Positions 25,358 through 34,473 of a stretch of DNA of 64,000 nt are shown piece by piece. This DNA is from Dokdonia pacifica (GTDB lineage Bacteria; Bacteroidota; Bacteroidia; Flavobacteriales; Flavobacteriaceae). Below the pieces are notes generated by a model. It worked only from the letters and a program-made list of their open reading frames with translations. It was not told the origin of the DNA and did not search any database. The stretch is from the NCBI RefSeq assembly GCF_900188275.1, contig NZ_FZNY01000002.1, forward strand, positions 584,946 through 648,945, given 5' to 3'. Each line of letters opens with the position of its first letter. Position 1 is the stretch's first letter. The translations under genes and the position numbers were made by a program.

Positions 25358-27664
25358 ATGTTTAAAAACATACTATATGTCGTACTATTTTTAGTAATCA
25401 GTACTACATATGCAACCGAAACCGAGACGATAATAATAGATCCAATAACGACAGCTCCTCATGAGATAAATGGAGTGGTTAAAGACAGCCAAACTGATCT
25501 TCCTATTGAAGGTATTGTTGTCTATAATAAAACATCAGGAGCATATGCATCTTCAAATATTTCTGGATATTATAAATTAAATGATATTTCAGTAGGTGAT
25601 ATCATTACTTTTTCAGGATTAGGATATGCAAGTCAGGAAATTACAATTACCGAAACGCAACTAGATACGATATTAGACATTCGCATGGATGAAGAGGCAG
25701 TATCTTTAGAGCAGGTAGTATTAGTTTCTGAAATAAATTCATTGACAAGCCTCGTAGATATAGATGTTCAAAATAATCCTGTAAAATCTGCTCAGGAGAT
25801 TTTACGTAGAGTACCCGGATTGATCATTGGGCAGCATGCTGGAGGAGGAAAAGCAGAACAACTTTTCTTACGCGGATTTGATATAGATCACGGAACCGAT
25901 GTAGCCATAGATGTAGATGGACTCCCCGTTAACCTACCTTCACATGCGCATGGACAAGGGTATGCCGATCTTCACTTTGTGATTCCAGAAACAATAGATA
26001 ATATAGATTTTGGAAAAGGCCCATATTATGCAGATAAAGGGAATTTTAATACAGCAGGTTATGTAAGTTTAAAAACTAAAAAAGCCATTGATGAGAATCT
26101 GATTTCTTTAGAAGTAGGACAGTTTAATACTGTAAGAGCAGTAAGTTTAATTAAACTATTAGATGGAGAATATAGTAATGCTTATTTCGGATCGGAATTA
26201 GTTCTTACTGATGGGGTTTTTGACTCTCCACAGGATTTTAACCGTATCAATCTACTAGGGCGTTATAACTTTAATAATTTCGAAGATGAGGAATTAACCA
26301 TTTCTATTTCTCATTTTCAAAGTAAATGGAATGCTTCAGGACAAATTCCACAGCGAGCTGTAGATCAAGGGTTAATTTCTAGATTTGGGGCTATTGATGA
26401 TACTGAAGGAGGGCTCACAAGTAGATCAAACATATGGCTTAATCATAGAAAACAGTTGAGTGAGCACCAAGAATTAAAGACAAAAGCATTTTTATCTCGA
26501 TATGATTTTGAACTCTACTCTAACTTTACTTTCTTCTTAGAAGATCCAGAAAATGGAGATCAGATTCGTCAGCAAGAAGGGCGTACTATCTTTGGAGCAG
26601 AAACGGTATATGAACATACATTTGATCAAAAGAATGAGCGTAATAGATTGCGTTTTAATGCTGGATTAGGATTTAGATATGACGACAATAATGATGTAGA
26701 ATTATCCCGTACACGTGACAGAAGAGTCCTCTTAGAGAGACTTGCCTTTGGTGATGTAGATGAAGTAAATGCTTATGGATTTGCAAGTGCTACATACAAA
26801 GTAGGAAATTGGACCTTCAATCCTGGACTACGTATTGATTATTTTGAATTTGATTATGTAGACTTTTTAAACCCTTTTGGTTTTCTAAATCCTGATTTAA
26901 ACATTGATTCAATAAGTGAGGACGATATTATTTTTAGTCCAAAATTTAATACCGTATTCACACCTAACTCACAATTACAATTATTTGCAAAAGCAGGCTT
27001 TGGATTTCATTCAAATGATTCTAGAGTTGTAACTGCAAGAACTGGAGAAGAAACACTTCCTTCTGCATTTGGAGTAGATATAGGTACCATTGTAAAGCCA
27101 TTAAATGGATTAGTGCTTAATGCCACTTTATGGGGGCTTTCACTTGAACAAGAGTTTGTATATGTAGGTGATGCAGCTGTCGTAGAACCAAGTGGTAGAT
27201 CTAGACGTTTAGGAGTAGAGCTTGGGGCGAGATATCAAATTAACAAATGGTTATATGCCAATGCCGATGTTAATTATACCTATGCCAGAAGTATTGATGA
27301 GATAGATGGTCAAGACTTTATTCCATTGGCGCCAGACCTTACCTCATCAGGAAGTATCGCTGTTCAAAACTTAGGTAAATTTTCTGGAAACCTATCCTAT
27401 AGATATATCAAAGATAGACCAGCAAATGAAGATAATTCTATCGTAGCTGAAGGATATTTTGTAACTGATTTAAGTGCCAATTATGCTTTCGCGAAAGGTT
27501 GGAATATAGGTTTAATCGTAGAAAACCTATTTGATACTGAGTGGAACGAGACTCAATTTGCAACAGAGACACGATTATTCGATGAAGTAAATCCAGTTGA
27601 AGAGATAACTTTCACTCCTGGAACTCCTTTTTCCGCTAGAGTTAAATTATCTGTGACTTTTTAA
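25358..27664 (+). CDS. TonB-dependent outer-membrane receptor
   Basis: A 768-residue receptor: signal peptide (MFKNILYVVLFLVISTTYA), a carboxypeptidase-D regulatory-like domain about 35-115 (EINGVVKDSQTDLPIEGI), a plug about 130-240, then a 22-strand barrel ending in KLSVTF. The plug holds SHAHGQGYADLHFVIPE, a His-containing motif that I recall from receptors encoded beside HupE/UreJ proteins. As last gene of the plus NRPS arm, with the permease on the other arm, it is the likely importer of the loaded peptide product. A hairpin terminator follows. The dispersed palindrome is read YAFAKG near the C-terminus. Confidence 0.9.
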   Translation: MFKNILYVVLFLVISTTYATETETIIIDPITTAPHEINGVVKDSQTDLPIEGIVVYNKTSGAYASSNISGYYKLNDISVGDIITFSGLGYASQEITITETQLDTILDIRMDEEAVSLEQVVLVSEINSLTSLVDIDVQNNPVKSAQEILRRVPGLIIGQHAGGGKAEQLFLRGFDIDHGTDVAIDVDGLPVNLPSHAHGQGYADLHFVIPETIDNIDFGKGPYYADKGNFNTAGYVSLKTKKAIDENLISLEVGQFNTVRAVSLIKLLDGEYSNAYFGSELVLTDGVFDSPQDFNRINLLGRYNFNNFEDEELTISISHFQSKWNASGQIPQRAVDQGLISRFGAIDDTEGGLTSRSNIWLNHRKQLSEHQELKTKAFLSRYDFELYSNFTFFLEDPENGDQIRQQEGRTIFGAETVYEHTFDQKNERNRLRFNAGLGFRYDDNNDVELSRTRDRRVLLERLAFGDVDEVNAYGFASATYKVGNWTFNPGLRIDYFEFDYVDFLNPFGFLNPDLNIDSISEDDIIFSPKFNTVFTPNSQLQLFAKAGFGFHSNDSRVVTARTGEETLPSAFGVDIGTIVKPLNGLVLNATLWGLSLEQEFVYVGDAAVVEPSGRSRRLGVELGARYQINKWLYANADVNYTYARSIDEIDGQDFIPLAPDLTSSGSIAVQNLGKFSGNLSYRYIKDRPANEDNSIVAEGYFVTDLSANYAFAKGWNIGLIVENLFDTEWNETQFATETRLFDEVNPVEEITFTPGTPFSARVKLSVTF
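27485..27497. repeat. Dispersed palindrome, copy 7 (right arm short)
   Basis: GCTTTCGCGAAAG in the TonB receptor gene, read AFAKG in a barrel strand near the C-terminus. Confidence 0.8.
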
Positions 27665-27704
27665 TAGAAGTCAAGATATTGCATATTGTATTAATGACAC
27701 TCAT

Positions 27705-27751
27705 GGCAGTTATAGTTAAAAGCATTTTTATAGCTGTAACTGCCTCATTTA
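27705..27751 (+). terminator. Hairpin terminator after the TonB receptor
   Basis: GGCAGTTATAG (27705-27715) pairs with CTGTAACTGCC (27734-27744) with one G-T pair, followed by a weak T-rich stretch. It separates the NRPS arm from the E1/PglD genes. Confidence 0.55.
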
Positions 27752-27797
27752 AAAATCAAATAAACATACCTATACAGCTATTTTTTAGTACCATCTG

Positions 27798-29756
27798 ATG
27801 ACAGAAAAAACGAGACATAGAATCATTAAAAAAAGCCTTCTTATCCGTTCTGTAGAGCAAAAGCTTTTAGAACTTTTTCAGCAAGGCAAAATTAATGGTA
27901 CTGTACATACTTGCATTGGGCAAGAATTAATAGGCGTATGCGCAGCAGAATTTCTAAATGATAATGATCACGTATTATCAAATCATCGTGGTCATGGTCA
28001 TTTTTTGTCCAGAAATGATAATCTTGTTGGCTTCTTTGCAGAATTAATGGGCCGAGTAGATGGAATTTGTGGCGGTATAGGAGGTAGTCAGCACTTTTAT
28101 ACTCATAATCATATCTCAAATGGTATTCAAGGAGGGATGACTCCTATCGGAGTAGGTATTGCCCTTGCCAATAAAATTAAAGTCACAAACAATATTGTTG
28201 TATGCTATATTGGTGATGGAACTCTAGGTGAAGGTATCATTTATGAAGCCTTCAATTTAGCCTCCTTATGGGAACTTCCTATCGTATTTGTACTTGAAAA
28301 TAATAAAGTAGCACAGTCTACAGCTATAGAACAAACTCTATCAGGTTCTATAAAAGAGAGAGCTATTGGTTTTGGATTAGAATACCTAGCTTCCAATACA
28401 TGGGATTTAGAGCATCTAGTAACTACTTTTGAAAAGGCTACTACGCTTTCGCGAAAAGATAACAAGGCGGTTTTCCTAGAAATAGACACCTATCGTTTAA
28501 ACTCACACTCAAAAGGAGACGATAATAGAAATCCAGAAGAGGTTCGACGTTATGAAATAAAAGACATTTTAAATAAAGAATTAGAAGAAAATAGTGATGT
28601 ATTAGCCCCCGTACTTCAAGATATAGATACTAAAATTAACGAGGCATTACATAAAGTACAACACTCCCCTTTTACAGAAACGATACTTCCCATACCATCG
28701 GCATATACCGAAGTTACCTATTCAAAACAAGAAGGTGTTCAAAGTGATAAAAGAATAAATGAATTAATTCATGATGCTTTACGATCACAATTTGAAAAGG
28801 AAGAGAACACCATTATGATTGGTGAAGATATTGAACATGTAACCCCTTGGACATCAGCACCGTATGGAGGTGCATTTAAAGTATCTAAAGATCTAAGTGA
28901 ACATTTTAAAAATGTAAAAAACACCCCTATCTCAGAAGCAGCTATTACGGGAGTAGGTACTGGTTTATCAATAGGAGACATGCTCCCTATTATTGAAATC
29001 ATGTTTGGCGACTTTATGACGCTAACCTTTGACCAATTGTATAACCATGCATGTAAATTTCATAGAATGTGTAGTGGTCAAGTATCTATTCCTTTAATTA
29101 TACGAACCCCAATGGGAGGTAAAAGAGGATACGGTCCTACACATAGCCAATCTTTAGAAAAACATTTTTTAGGAATTACAGACCTAACTATGGTTGCACT
29201 TAATTATAGAATTCCTCCAAAAGATATCTATGCCTCTATTTTTGCACAAAAGAATCCTACCATTGTTATTGAAAACAAAGTATTATATACAAAACGTATC
29301 CAAAAACAAGTGCTCATAGGATATGAAGCAGTTATAAGTGATGAAACCTATCCTACTCTAAAAATAACTCCTCAAAAAAGAATACCAGACATTACTATCC
29401 TCTGTTATGGAGAAGTACTAGAAGATGCTGAAAAAGCAGTAGAGCTTGCATTTGAAGAAGAAGAAATTCTATGTGAAATCATCTGTCCAACACAAATCAA
29501 TCCTATAAACATAGTACCCATACTTCAATCTATCAAGAATACACAAAGCTTATTAACCATAGAAGAAGGAACAAACATTGCAGCGTATAGTTCAGAAGTT
29601 GCTGCGCTCATTATGGAACATAATGTGCCTCTTAAAACATTTAAAAGGTTAGCAAATAATAACATTATACCTAGTTCATACCAATCTGAATTGAATATCA
29701 TTCCTAATGAAAATTCAATTTTGAAAAAAATCAAAGAAACCTATTATGCAAAATAG
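27798..29756 (+). CDS. Fused E1 alpha-beta 2-oxoacid dehydrogenase
   Basis: A 652-residue protein joining both E1 chains. Residues about 1-300 are E1 alpha, with the thiamine-diphosphate motif GDGTLGEG (139-141) to ENN (168-169) and CGGIGGSQHF. Residues about 315-640 are E1 beta (TIMIGEDIE, PISEAAITGVGTGLS, MGGKRGYGPTHSQSLE). It would decarboxylate a 2-oxoacid and pass the acyl group to a lipoyl domain. The gene overlaps the next by 11 bases; that protein carries a lipoyl domain and an E3-binding-like domain but no normal E2 catalytic domain. No E3 gene is nearby, so the housekeeping one would be needed if reoxidation is required. A palindrome copy is read LSRK near residue 218. Confidence 0.9.
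   Translation: MTEKTRHRIIKKSLLIRSVEQKLLELFQQGKINGTVHTCIGQELIGVCAAEFLNDNDHVLSNHRGHGHFLSRNDNLVGFFAELMGRVDGICGGIGGSQHFYTHNHISNGIQGGMTPIGVGIALANKIKVTNNIVVCYIGDGTLGEGIIYEAFNLASLWELPIVFVLENNKVAQSTAIEQTLSGSIKERAIGFGLEYLASNTWDLEHLVTTFEKATTLSRKDNKAVFLEIDTYRLNSHSKGDDNRNPEEVRRYEIKDILNKELEENSDVLAPVLQDIDTKINEALHKVQHSPFTETILPIPSAYTEVTYSKQEGVQSDKRINELIHDALRSQFEKEENTIMIGEDIEHVTPWTSAPYGGAFKVSKDLSEHFKNVKNTPISEAAITGVGTGLSIGDMLPIIEIMFGDFMTLTFDQLYNHACKFHRMCSGQVSIPLIIRTPMGGKRGYGPTHSQSLEKHFLGITDLTMVALNYRIPPKDIYASIFAQKNPTIVIENKVLYTKRIQKQVLIGYEAVISDETYPTLKITPQKRIPDITILCYGEVLEDAEKAVELAFEEEEILCEIICPTQINPINIVPILQSIKNTQSLLTIEEGTNIAAYSSEVAALIMEHNVPLKTFKRLANNNIIPSSYQSELNIIPNENSILKKIKETYYAK
28442..28456. repeat. Dispersed palindrome, copy 8 (partial)
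   Basis: TACGCTTTCGCGAAA followed by AGA. It lies in the E1 alpha part of the fused dehydrogenase gene and is read TLSRKD. Confidence 0.8.
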
Positions 29757-30852
29757 TATAGCACCCATTATTGTAACAAAAGAAGGCGTTAGTGACGATT
29801 TTTATAAAGTAATAGAATTATACAAAGATCACGGATCGTGGGTAGAAGAAGGTGATTTAATTCTCTGTTTTGAAACATCAAAAACGGCTATTGATATAGA
29901 AGCGCCTAAAAATGGATATGTATTTTTTGATACCAATGAAAATGAAGAAATAACCATTGGGCAAACTATTGCTGTTATCGCAGAAGAAGAAACATTTTCT
30001 TATGACGATTGGTTTCGATTTGTAAATAAATCACAAGAGCATAAAAAAGACATCCAAAATAATACTATAAAAATATCAAGACCAGCACAAAAGCTAATCG
30101 ATCAACATACTATTGATATTGCTGTTTTTAAAGACGCATCCATGATTACCCGAGCTGATGTAGAAGACTATATCAAAAGCTTAGACTCTGTTAACATTGT
30201 AGATGATATTCAACTAGATAAAGGCAGTGTTCTGATATTTGGTGGTGGTGGCCACGCAAAAGTGTGTATTGAAATCATAAAACAAACAAAAACACATACC
30301 ATGATTGGTGTGGTAGATGATAATATACCACTAAACACCCCCATTTTAGATATTCCTATTATTGGAAATTTACTAACAGTAGATCAACTTATACAAAAAG
30401 GGCTTCAGAATGTTATTTTAGGAATAGGAGGCATTTTGCGTAAAGGAATGCGAAAAAAAATATTCCTTTCACTAAAAGAAAAAGGATTGTATGTACCTAA
30501 TATTATACACCCTTCTGCCTCTGTTGAACCCTCTGTACAATTAGGCGAAGGAAATCAAATCATGCAAGGAGCTATTGTAGGAAGTAATGTCACCATTGGA
30601 AATAATTGTATTATCAATTCAGGAAGTATTATTTCTCATGATACTGTGATAGGTGACAATGTCCATATTGCGCCAGGTGCTATCATTGCCGGAGGTGTCA
30701 CTATTAAAGAAGACAGTATTATTGGCATGGGAGCAACTGTCTTTTTAGGACTTACCATTGGTAAAAACGTAATCATTCAAAATGGTACTCACATATTTAC
30801 TGATATAGAAGATGATAGCCATATCAAGAAAGATGTAATCATAGAAGAATAA
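29746..30852 (+). CDS. Lipoyl/E3-binding/PglD-type acyltransferase chimera
   Basis: A 368-residue protein. Residues about 8-80 form a lipoyl/biotinyl domain with the target loop FETSKTAIDIEAP (Lys46). Residues about 109-144 resemble an E2 peripheral subunit-binding domain (ISRPAQKLI...TRADVEDYI). Residues about 160-250 are a PglD/NeuD Rossmann-like domain (VLIFGGGGHAKVCIEII). Residues about 255-355 are left-handed beta-helix hexapeptide repeats, with His298 (ISHDTVIGDNVHIAPG) at the PglD catalytic position. So the usual E2 acyltransferase is replaced by a sugar-type acyltransferase. It overlaps the fused E1 gene. I infer transfer of an E1-made acyl group via Lys46-lipoate to an amino or hydroxy group, perhaps of a surface sugar. 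Confidence 0.9.
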   Translation: MQNSIAPIIVTKEGVSDDFYKVIELYKDHGSWVEEGDLILCFETSKTAIDIEAPKNGYVFFDTNENEEITIGQTIAVIAEEETFSYDDWFRFVNKSQEHKKDIQNNTIKISRPAQKLIDQHTIDIAVFKDASMITRADVEDYIKSLDSVNIVDDIQLDKGSVLIFGGGGHAKVCIEIIKQTKTHTMIGVVDDNIPLNTPILDIPIIGNLLTVDQLIQKGLQNVILGIGGILRKGMRKKIFLSLKEKGLYVPNIIHPSASVEPSVQLGEGNQIMQGAIVGSNVTIGNNCIINSGSIISHDTVIGDNVHIAPGAIIAGGVTIKEDSIIGMGATVFLGLTIGKNVIIQNGTHIFTDIEDDSHIKKDVIIEE

Positions 30853-30897
30853 TTCCATTACCTCTACACACAAAAATTATATATGTTGATATATGAT

Positions 30898-31350
30898 TTA
30901 ATGAGCAACTTTATAATTACCAGGCGTAAATTGAAATGTTTTCATTAATCGTGTCCAAGTATTTATTTGAGCAATTGCTAATGTCAAAAAACATATTTCT
31001 TCTTTAGAAAAAAAGTTTAATAAAGGAGTATATACCTGATCAGGAATAGGTTTTTCAGATAAATCTGTTAACACCTCTGTAAAGGTAAGTGCCACTTTTT
31101 CTTTTTCTGTAAAATAAGGTGCCTCTTGCCATACACACAAAGAAGAAAGTCGTAGGTCGGTTTCATTTACTTCTTTTAATTCTTTATGGTGCATATCAAC
31201 ACAATAAGCACATCCATTTTTTTGAGCAACTCTTAGTCTTATGATTTCGAGTAATTTAAATTCTAAAGTAGATGAGCTAATAAAACTTTCAATCTTTCTT
31301 AAATTTTCAAACATTCCATCAGGAATATCTTGATACGTAATTCGTTCCAT
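30898..31350 (-). CDS. AhpD/carboxymuconolactone decarboxylase-like protein
   Basis: A 150-residue helical protein with RLRVAQKNGCAYCVDMHHKE, the CxxC-x3-H signature of AhpD-type alkylhydroperoxidase-like proteins. It probably acts on peroxides or as a thiol-dependent reductase, but the substrate is unknown. It converges with the acyltransferase chimera (45-base gap) and lies 79 bases after the Crp-type regulator on the same strand, which may control it. Confidence 0.88.
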   Translation of the reverse strand: MERITYQDIPDGMFENLRKIESFISSSTLEFKLLEIIRLRVAQKNGCAYCVDMHHKELKEVNETDLRLSSLCVWQEAPYFTEKEKVALTFTEVLTDLSEKPIPDQVYTPLLNFFSKEEICFLTLAIAQINTWTRLMKTFQFTPGNYKVAH

Positions 31351-31429
31351 GCTATATGATATGTAAATTAGTGTACAAATGTATAGCAGGCTTCTATAAG
31401 AACTACTTAAGATATCTTAAGAAAAATGA

Positions 31430-32008
31430 TTAGATATTCTTTCGTATTTCGCTTAAGTACTCAGGAGTAATATCTAGATAAGAAGCAATCATATACTGAG
31501 GAACTCTTTGAAAAAAATCTGGTAGCTGTTTTACCATAGTATAATAGCGCTCTTTACTATTAGTTTTCATAAATATTTCATCTTTCCGTTGAAGAGCAAT
31601 CAACATATTTTCAGTAATTTTTCTAAAGGCTCTTTCTAAAGCAGGAATCTTAACATATAGTACTTCTAGGTTTTCTTTTGTGATTTGAAGTACTATGGTT
31701 TCTTCTATTGCTTGAATTGAATTTGTAGAAGGTGTCTGATTTAGAAAACTATTTAAATTAGTAATCCACCAATTTTCTATCCCAAAAGCACTAATATTTT
31801 CATGTCCGTTATCATCAAATCTAAATTGACGTACTAAACCTTTCAGAATAAAAAAATTGTATTGACAAACGGTCCCTTGTTTAAGTAAGAAATCTTTCTT
31901 TTGATACTTCTCATATGAACACTGATGAAAAATCAATTCAATATCAGTCTCATTAAAAGTTGCGTAACGAGTTAAGTATTCACGCAATTGATTCTTTATT
32001 TGAATCAT
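31430..32008 (-). CDS. Crp/Fnr-family transcription regulator
   Basis: A 192-residue protein with an N-terminal cyclic-nucleotide-binding-like domain (GTVCQYNFFILKGLVRQFRFDDNGHENISAFG) and a C-terminal helix-turn-helix, RVPQYMIASYLDITPEYLSEIRK. This is the short flavobacterial type, without the strict phosphate-binding cassette of Crp. It follows the Wzi-like gene by 10 bases, so the two are probably co-transcribed. The effector is unknown. Confidence 0.88.
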   Translation of the reverse strand: MIQIKNQLREYLTRYATFNETDIELIFHQCSYEKYQKKDFLLKQGTVCQYNFFILKGLVRQFRFDDNGHENISAFGIENWWITNLNSFLNQTPSTNSIQAIEETIVLQITKENLEVLYVKIPALERAFRKITENMLIALQRKDEIFMKTNSKERYYTMVKQLPDFFQRVPQYMIASYLDITPEYLSEIRKNI

Positions 32009-32018
32009 TTTTCTTGAA

Positions 32019-33389
32019 TTAAAAAGTATACCTATACCCTATTCCAGCACCAAAAAATGTATCACGATCTTCATTAAAATCGGCGCCAATTTCTGCACTA
32101 AAAACCCCTATATTTTCTACAGGTAGTAATGCTTTAAAATAGCTATATACAAAAGTATCTCTAGGGGATCTAGGTACTGCAAAAGTTCCTAAATTTTCTA
32201 GATAGGTAAGTTTTAATATATAATCTAGCTTCCAGAAACTTCCTGTTACTCCTAAGTGATGTGCAATACTCCTATTATTTGTTCCAGCAGCTATACCCTC
32301 AGCAGAAGGAACTACAGTGATAAAAGGTAAACCTATCGTTCGGCCTTCATAAGTCCATCCTGATCTATACGTACCATTTGTAAAATAATTATCCCCTCCA
32401 CTTTGTTGTCCATCATTCTGTACAGCTCTTGGGCTACCACTTTGCGATACCGTTTGAACGTACTCATATAAAAACTTCTTAAACAATGTAGAAGACTTTG
32501 GAGAGACTGAAATTCCCCAAACACCATCAGGAAAATTATTAAGTTCTATTCCTGATCTATCTTCAAATAGAGATTGATAGTATACATCAAAATCTATCCC
32601 ATCTGTGTTTCTTTTTTTATACTCAATACTATAAGAACCAATATGATTTCCTAATGCATTTACTTGATCTCCAAAATCGGCATTATCTCCCCCTCCGCTT
32701 CCAAAAAATATTTTTGTAAAGTCAGAAAAACCATCAGGTTGCTCTCCTCGCAACGGAGACGTTCCTCCCCATTGAGCCGCGTGTTGTAATCCAAAACGCA
32801 ACGTACTGCTCGTAGTAATATCCCAATTAAAATATACGTTTTTGTAATGTACATTTACATTATCTACAAAACGATCATCATTAAGTATAAAATGAGCAAT
32901 AGTACCATCTACCGAAAAGTTTTTAAATAATTTAATAGGCGATGAATTTTGAATAATTATACCAGGCAATGCGCGTGTATTAGATGAGAATAAAATGTTC
33001 CTTCTTACACTAGATAACTCATAAGTATTATCTGTAAAATCTTTAGATCCTACCGTAATATCAATCCATGAGTTTCTAAAATTTGCATATAACTCTGCTC
33101 GTTGCACACTTGGATCGATCCCATCACGTCCAACTCCAGATGCTTTAATAATTATAGAACTATTAGGAGATAAGGCGTAGTCCGCTTTCGCGAAAGCGTA
33201 TACCAGCCCATTAGTCTCAGGGCCTAATCGACCGTATGTGTTTGTAAATGTCCAGAAAGGAAGTTCTTCATTTGAAAGGTAACCAAAGGCTTCAACACCT
33301 CCGCTAAAACGTATATCTTCTTGCTCCTGAGACAATGCCAAGGTATATATACCCACAGAGAAAAGTATTGAAATGAACAGTTTTTGCAT
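32019..33389 (-). CDS. Wzi-like outer-membrane beta-barrel, capsule assembly type
   Basis: A 456-residue protein with a signal peptide (MQKLFISILFSVGIYTLALS) and alternating aromatic beta-strands ending in an outer-membrane-type GIGYRYTF. Segments such as LPFWTFTNTYGRLGPETNGL and RAELYANFRNSWIDITVGSKDF resemble capsule-assembly protein Wzi. In that family the barrel holds capsule polysaccharide at the cell surface, which would fit the glycan genes elsewhere in the window. The palindrome is read YAFAKAD near residue 64. Confidence 0.72.
   Translation of the reverse strand: MQKLFISILFSVGIYTLALSQEQEDIRFSGGVEAFGYLSNEELPFWTFTNTYGRLGPETNGLVYAFAKADYALSPNSSIIIKASGVGRDGIDPSVQRAELYANFRNSWIDITVGSKDFTDNTYELSSVRRNILFSSNTRALPGIIIQNSSPIKLFKNFSVDGTIAHFILNDDRFVDNVNVHYKNVYFNWDITTSSTLRFGLQHAAQWGGTSPLRGEQPDGFSDFTKIFFGSGGGDNADFGDQVNALGNHIGSYSIEYKKRNTDGIDFDVYYQSLFEDRSGIELNNFPDGVWGISVSPKSSTLFKKFLYEYVQTVSQSGSPRAVQNDGQQSGGDNYFTNGTYRSGWTYEGRTIGLPFITVVPSAEGIAAGTNNRSIAHHLGVTGSFWKLDYILKLTYLENLGTFAVPRSPRDTFVYSYFKALLPVENIGVFSAEIGADFNEDRDTFFGAGIGYRYTF
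33183..33200. repeat. Dispersed palindrome, copy 9
   Basis: CGCTTTCGCGAAAGCGTA inside the Wzi-like gene, read AFAKAD in the N-terminal part of the barrel. Confidence 0.92.
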
Positions 33390-33529
33390 ACTGAGAAAAT
33401 TTTTCTAAATATAGTAATACCTGCTCTTAAAACGGGTGTTTTTTTACCCTATTTAGAGATGCATACTAAAAATGTTTTAGATATATCGTATCACATATTT
33501 GATAACAAATACGTATTTTTATGTGAGGT

Positions 33530-34384
33530 ATGACAAGAGATTTTATACATATTAATGACTTTATCATTTTGGTTGAAGAAGCCAAATCGGCTACTACAGA
33601 AATAGATGCATGCCGCTTTGAAGAACCACTTATAGCCGTCGCTTTTTATGGCTCTGGAAATGTAGATCTTGCCGTTCAATATGGTGAAAAGAAAAAGAAA
33701 TTTAAGCATACTAAAGGGCTAGCGCTTTCTTTTTATGCCAATGACCAAGTAATATTTGAACATACTATTTCTCCTGATAAAAATTTAGAATGCATTGTGG
33801 TAGCTACTGCTTTACGGAATCTAGACCAACTTCCAAATCAAGAAGGCGAGATTTTTAGAGATTTATTACAAGAGTTAGTACACCCCAAAGATCATTATGT
33901 AGAAGGACCTAGTTTCTTCATGACCCCAGATATGCAAAGCATTGTAGATGCCATTTTTGCCAATCAATACTCAGGTAAAACAAAAATGATGTTTTTCAGA
34001 AGTCAGATTACGGCACTTCTTTCTCACTTCTTTGGGCAACTCGCTATGATGCATGAAATGACCTCAACATCAAATCATAGTGATCAATTAAATAAGGTGA
34101 AAGAAATTCTTATCGCCAACTTAGACAATCCACCTTCTCTTACAGAGCTTTCAAAGCAAATAGGACTCAATACCACCAAACTAAAAAAGGAATTTAAAGC
34201 AGTTTTTGGAGTCCCTGTGTTTAAATACCTCCAGAATGAGCGCCTTTCTACTGCACATGCATTGATACACACAAAAAATGCAACAGTGCAAGAGGCCGCT
34301 TGGCAAGTAGGTTATGATAGCTTGAGTTCTTTCTCTAATGCATTTGCAAAAAAGTTTGGCTACAGACCTAGTCAAATTAAGTAA
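33530..34384 (+). CDS. AraC-family transcription activator
   Basis: A 284-residue protein with a variable N-terminal effector domain and a C-terminal double helix-turn-helix (about 190-284): LTELSKQIGLNTTKLKKEFKAVFG and TVQEAAWQVGYDSLSSFSNAFAKKFGYRPSQIK, the classical AraC signature. It diverges from the Wzi-like gene (140-base gap) and is followed in the same direction by a cytochrome-like, a DUF1772-like and an NmrA-like gene, its likely targets. A palindrome at 34412-34432, just after its stop, may be its binding site. Confidence 0.93.
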   Translation: MTRDFIHINDFIILVEEAKSATTEIDACRFEEPLIAVAFYGSGNVDLAVQYGEKKKKFKHTKGLALSFYANDQVIFEHTISPDKNLECIVVATALRNLDQLPNQEGEIFRDLLQELVHPKDHYVEGPSFFMTPDMQSIVDAIFANQYSGKTKMMFFRSQITALLSHFFGQLAMMHEMTSTSNHSDQLNKVKEILIANLDNPPSLTELSKQIGLNTTKLKKEFKAVFGVPVFKYLQNERLSTAHALIHTKNATVQEAAWQVGYDSLSSFSNAFAKKFGYRPSQIK

Positions 34385-34411
34385 CGCTCTTTTCGAACAA
34401 ATCAAACTTCC

Positions 34412-34432
34412 GCTCGAATAAATGTTTCGAGC
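34412..34432. promoter_or_regulatory. Palindrome between the AraC gene and its likely target operon
   Basis: GCTCGAA and TTCGAGC are perfect 7-bp arms around 7 bases, with a further TTCGAA 20 bases upstream. It lies about 40 bases before the next ATG and has no T-run, so an operator is likelier than a terminator. Confidence 0.5.
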
Positions 34433-34473
34433 TACATCCCTGCATCTTTGTATCATCAAAACAATAAAAATGT

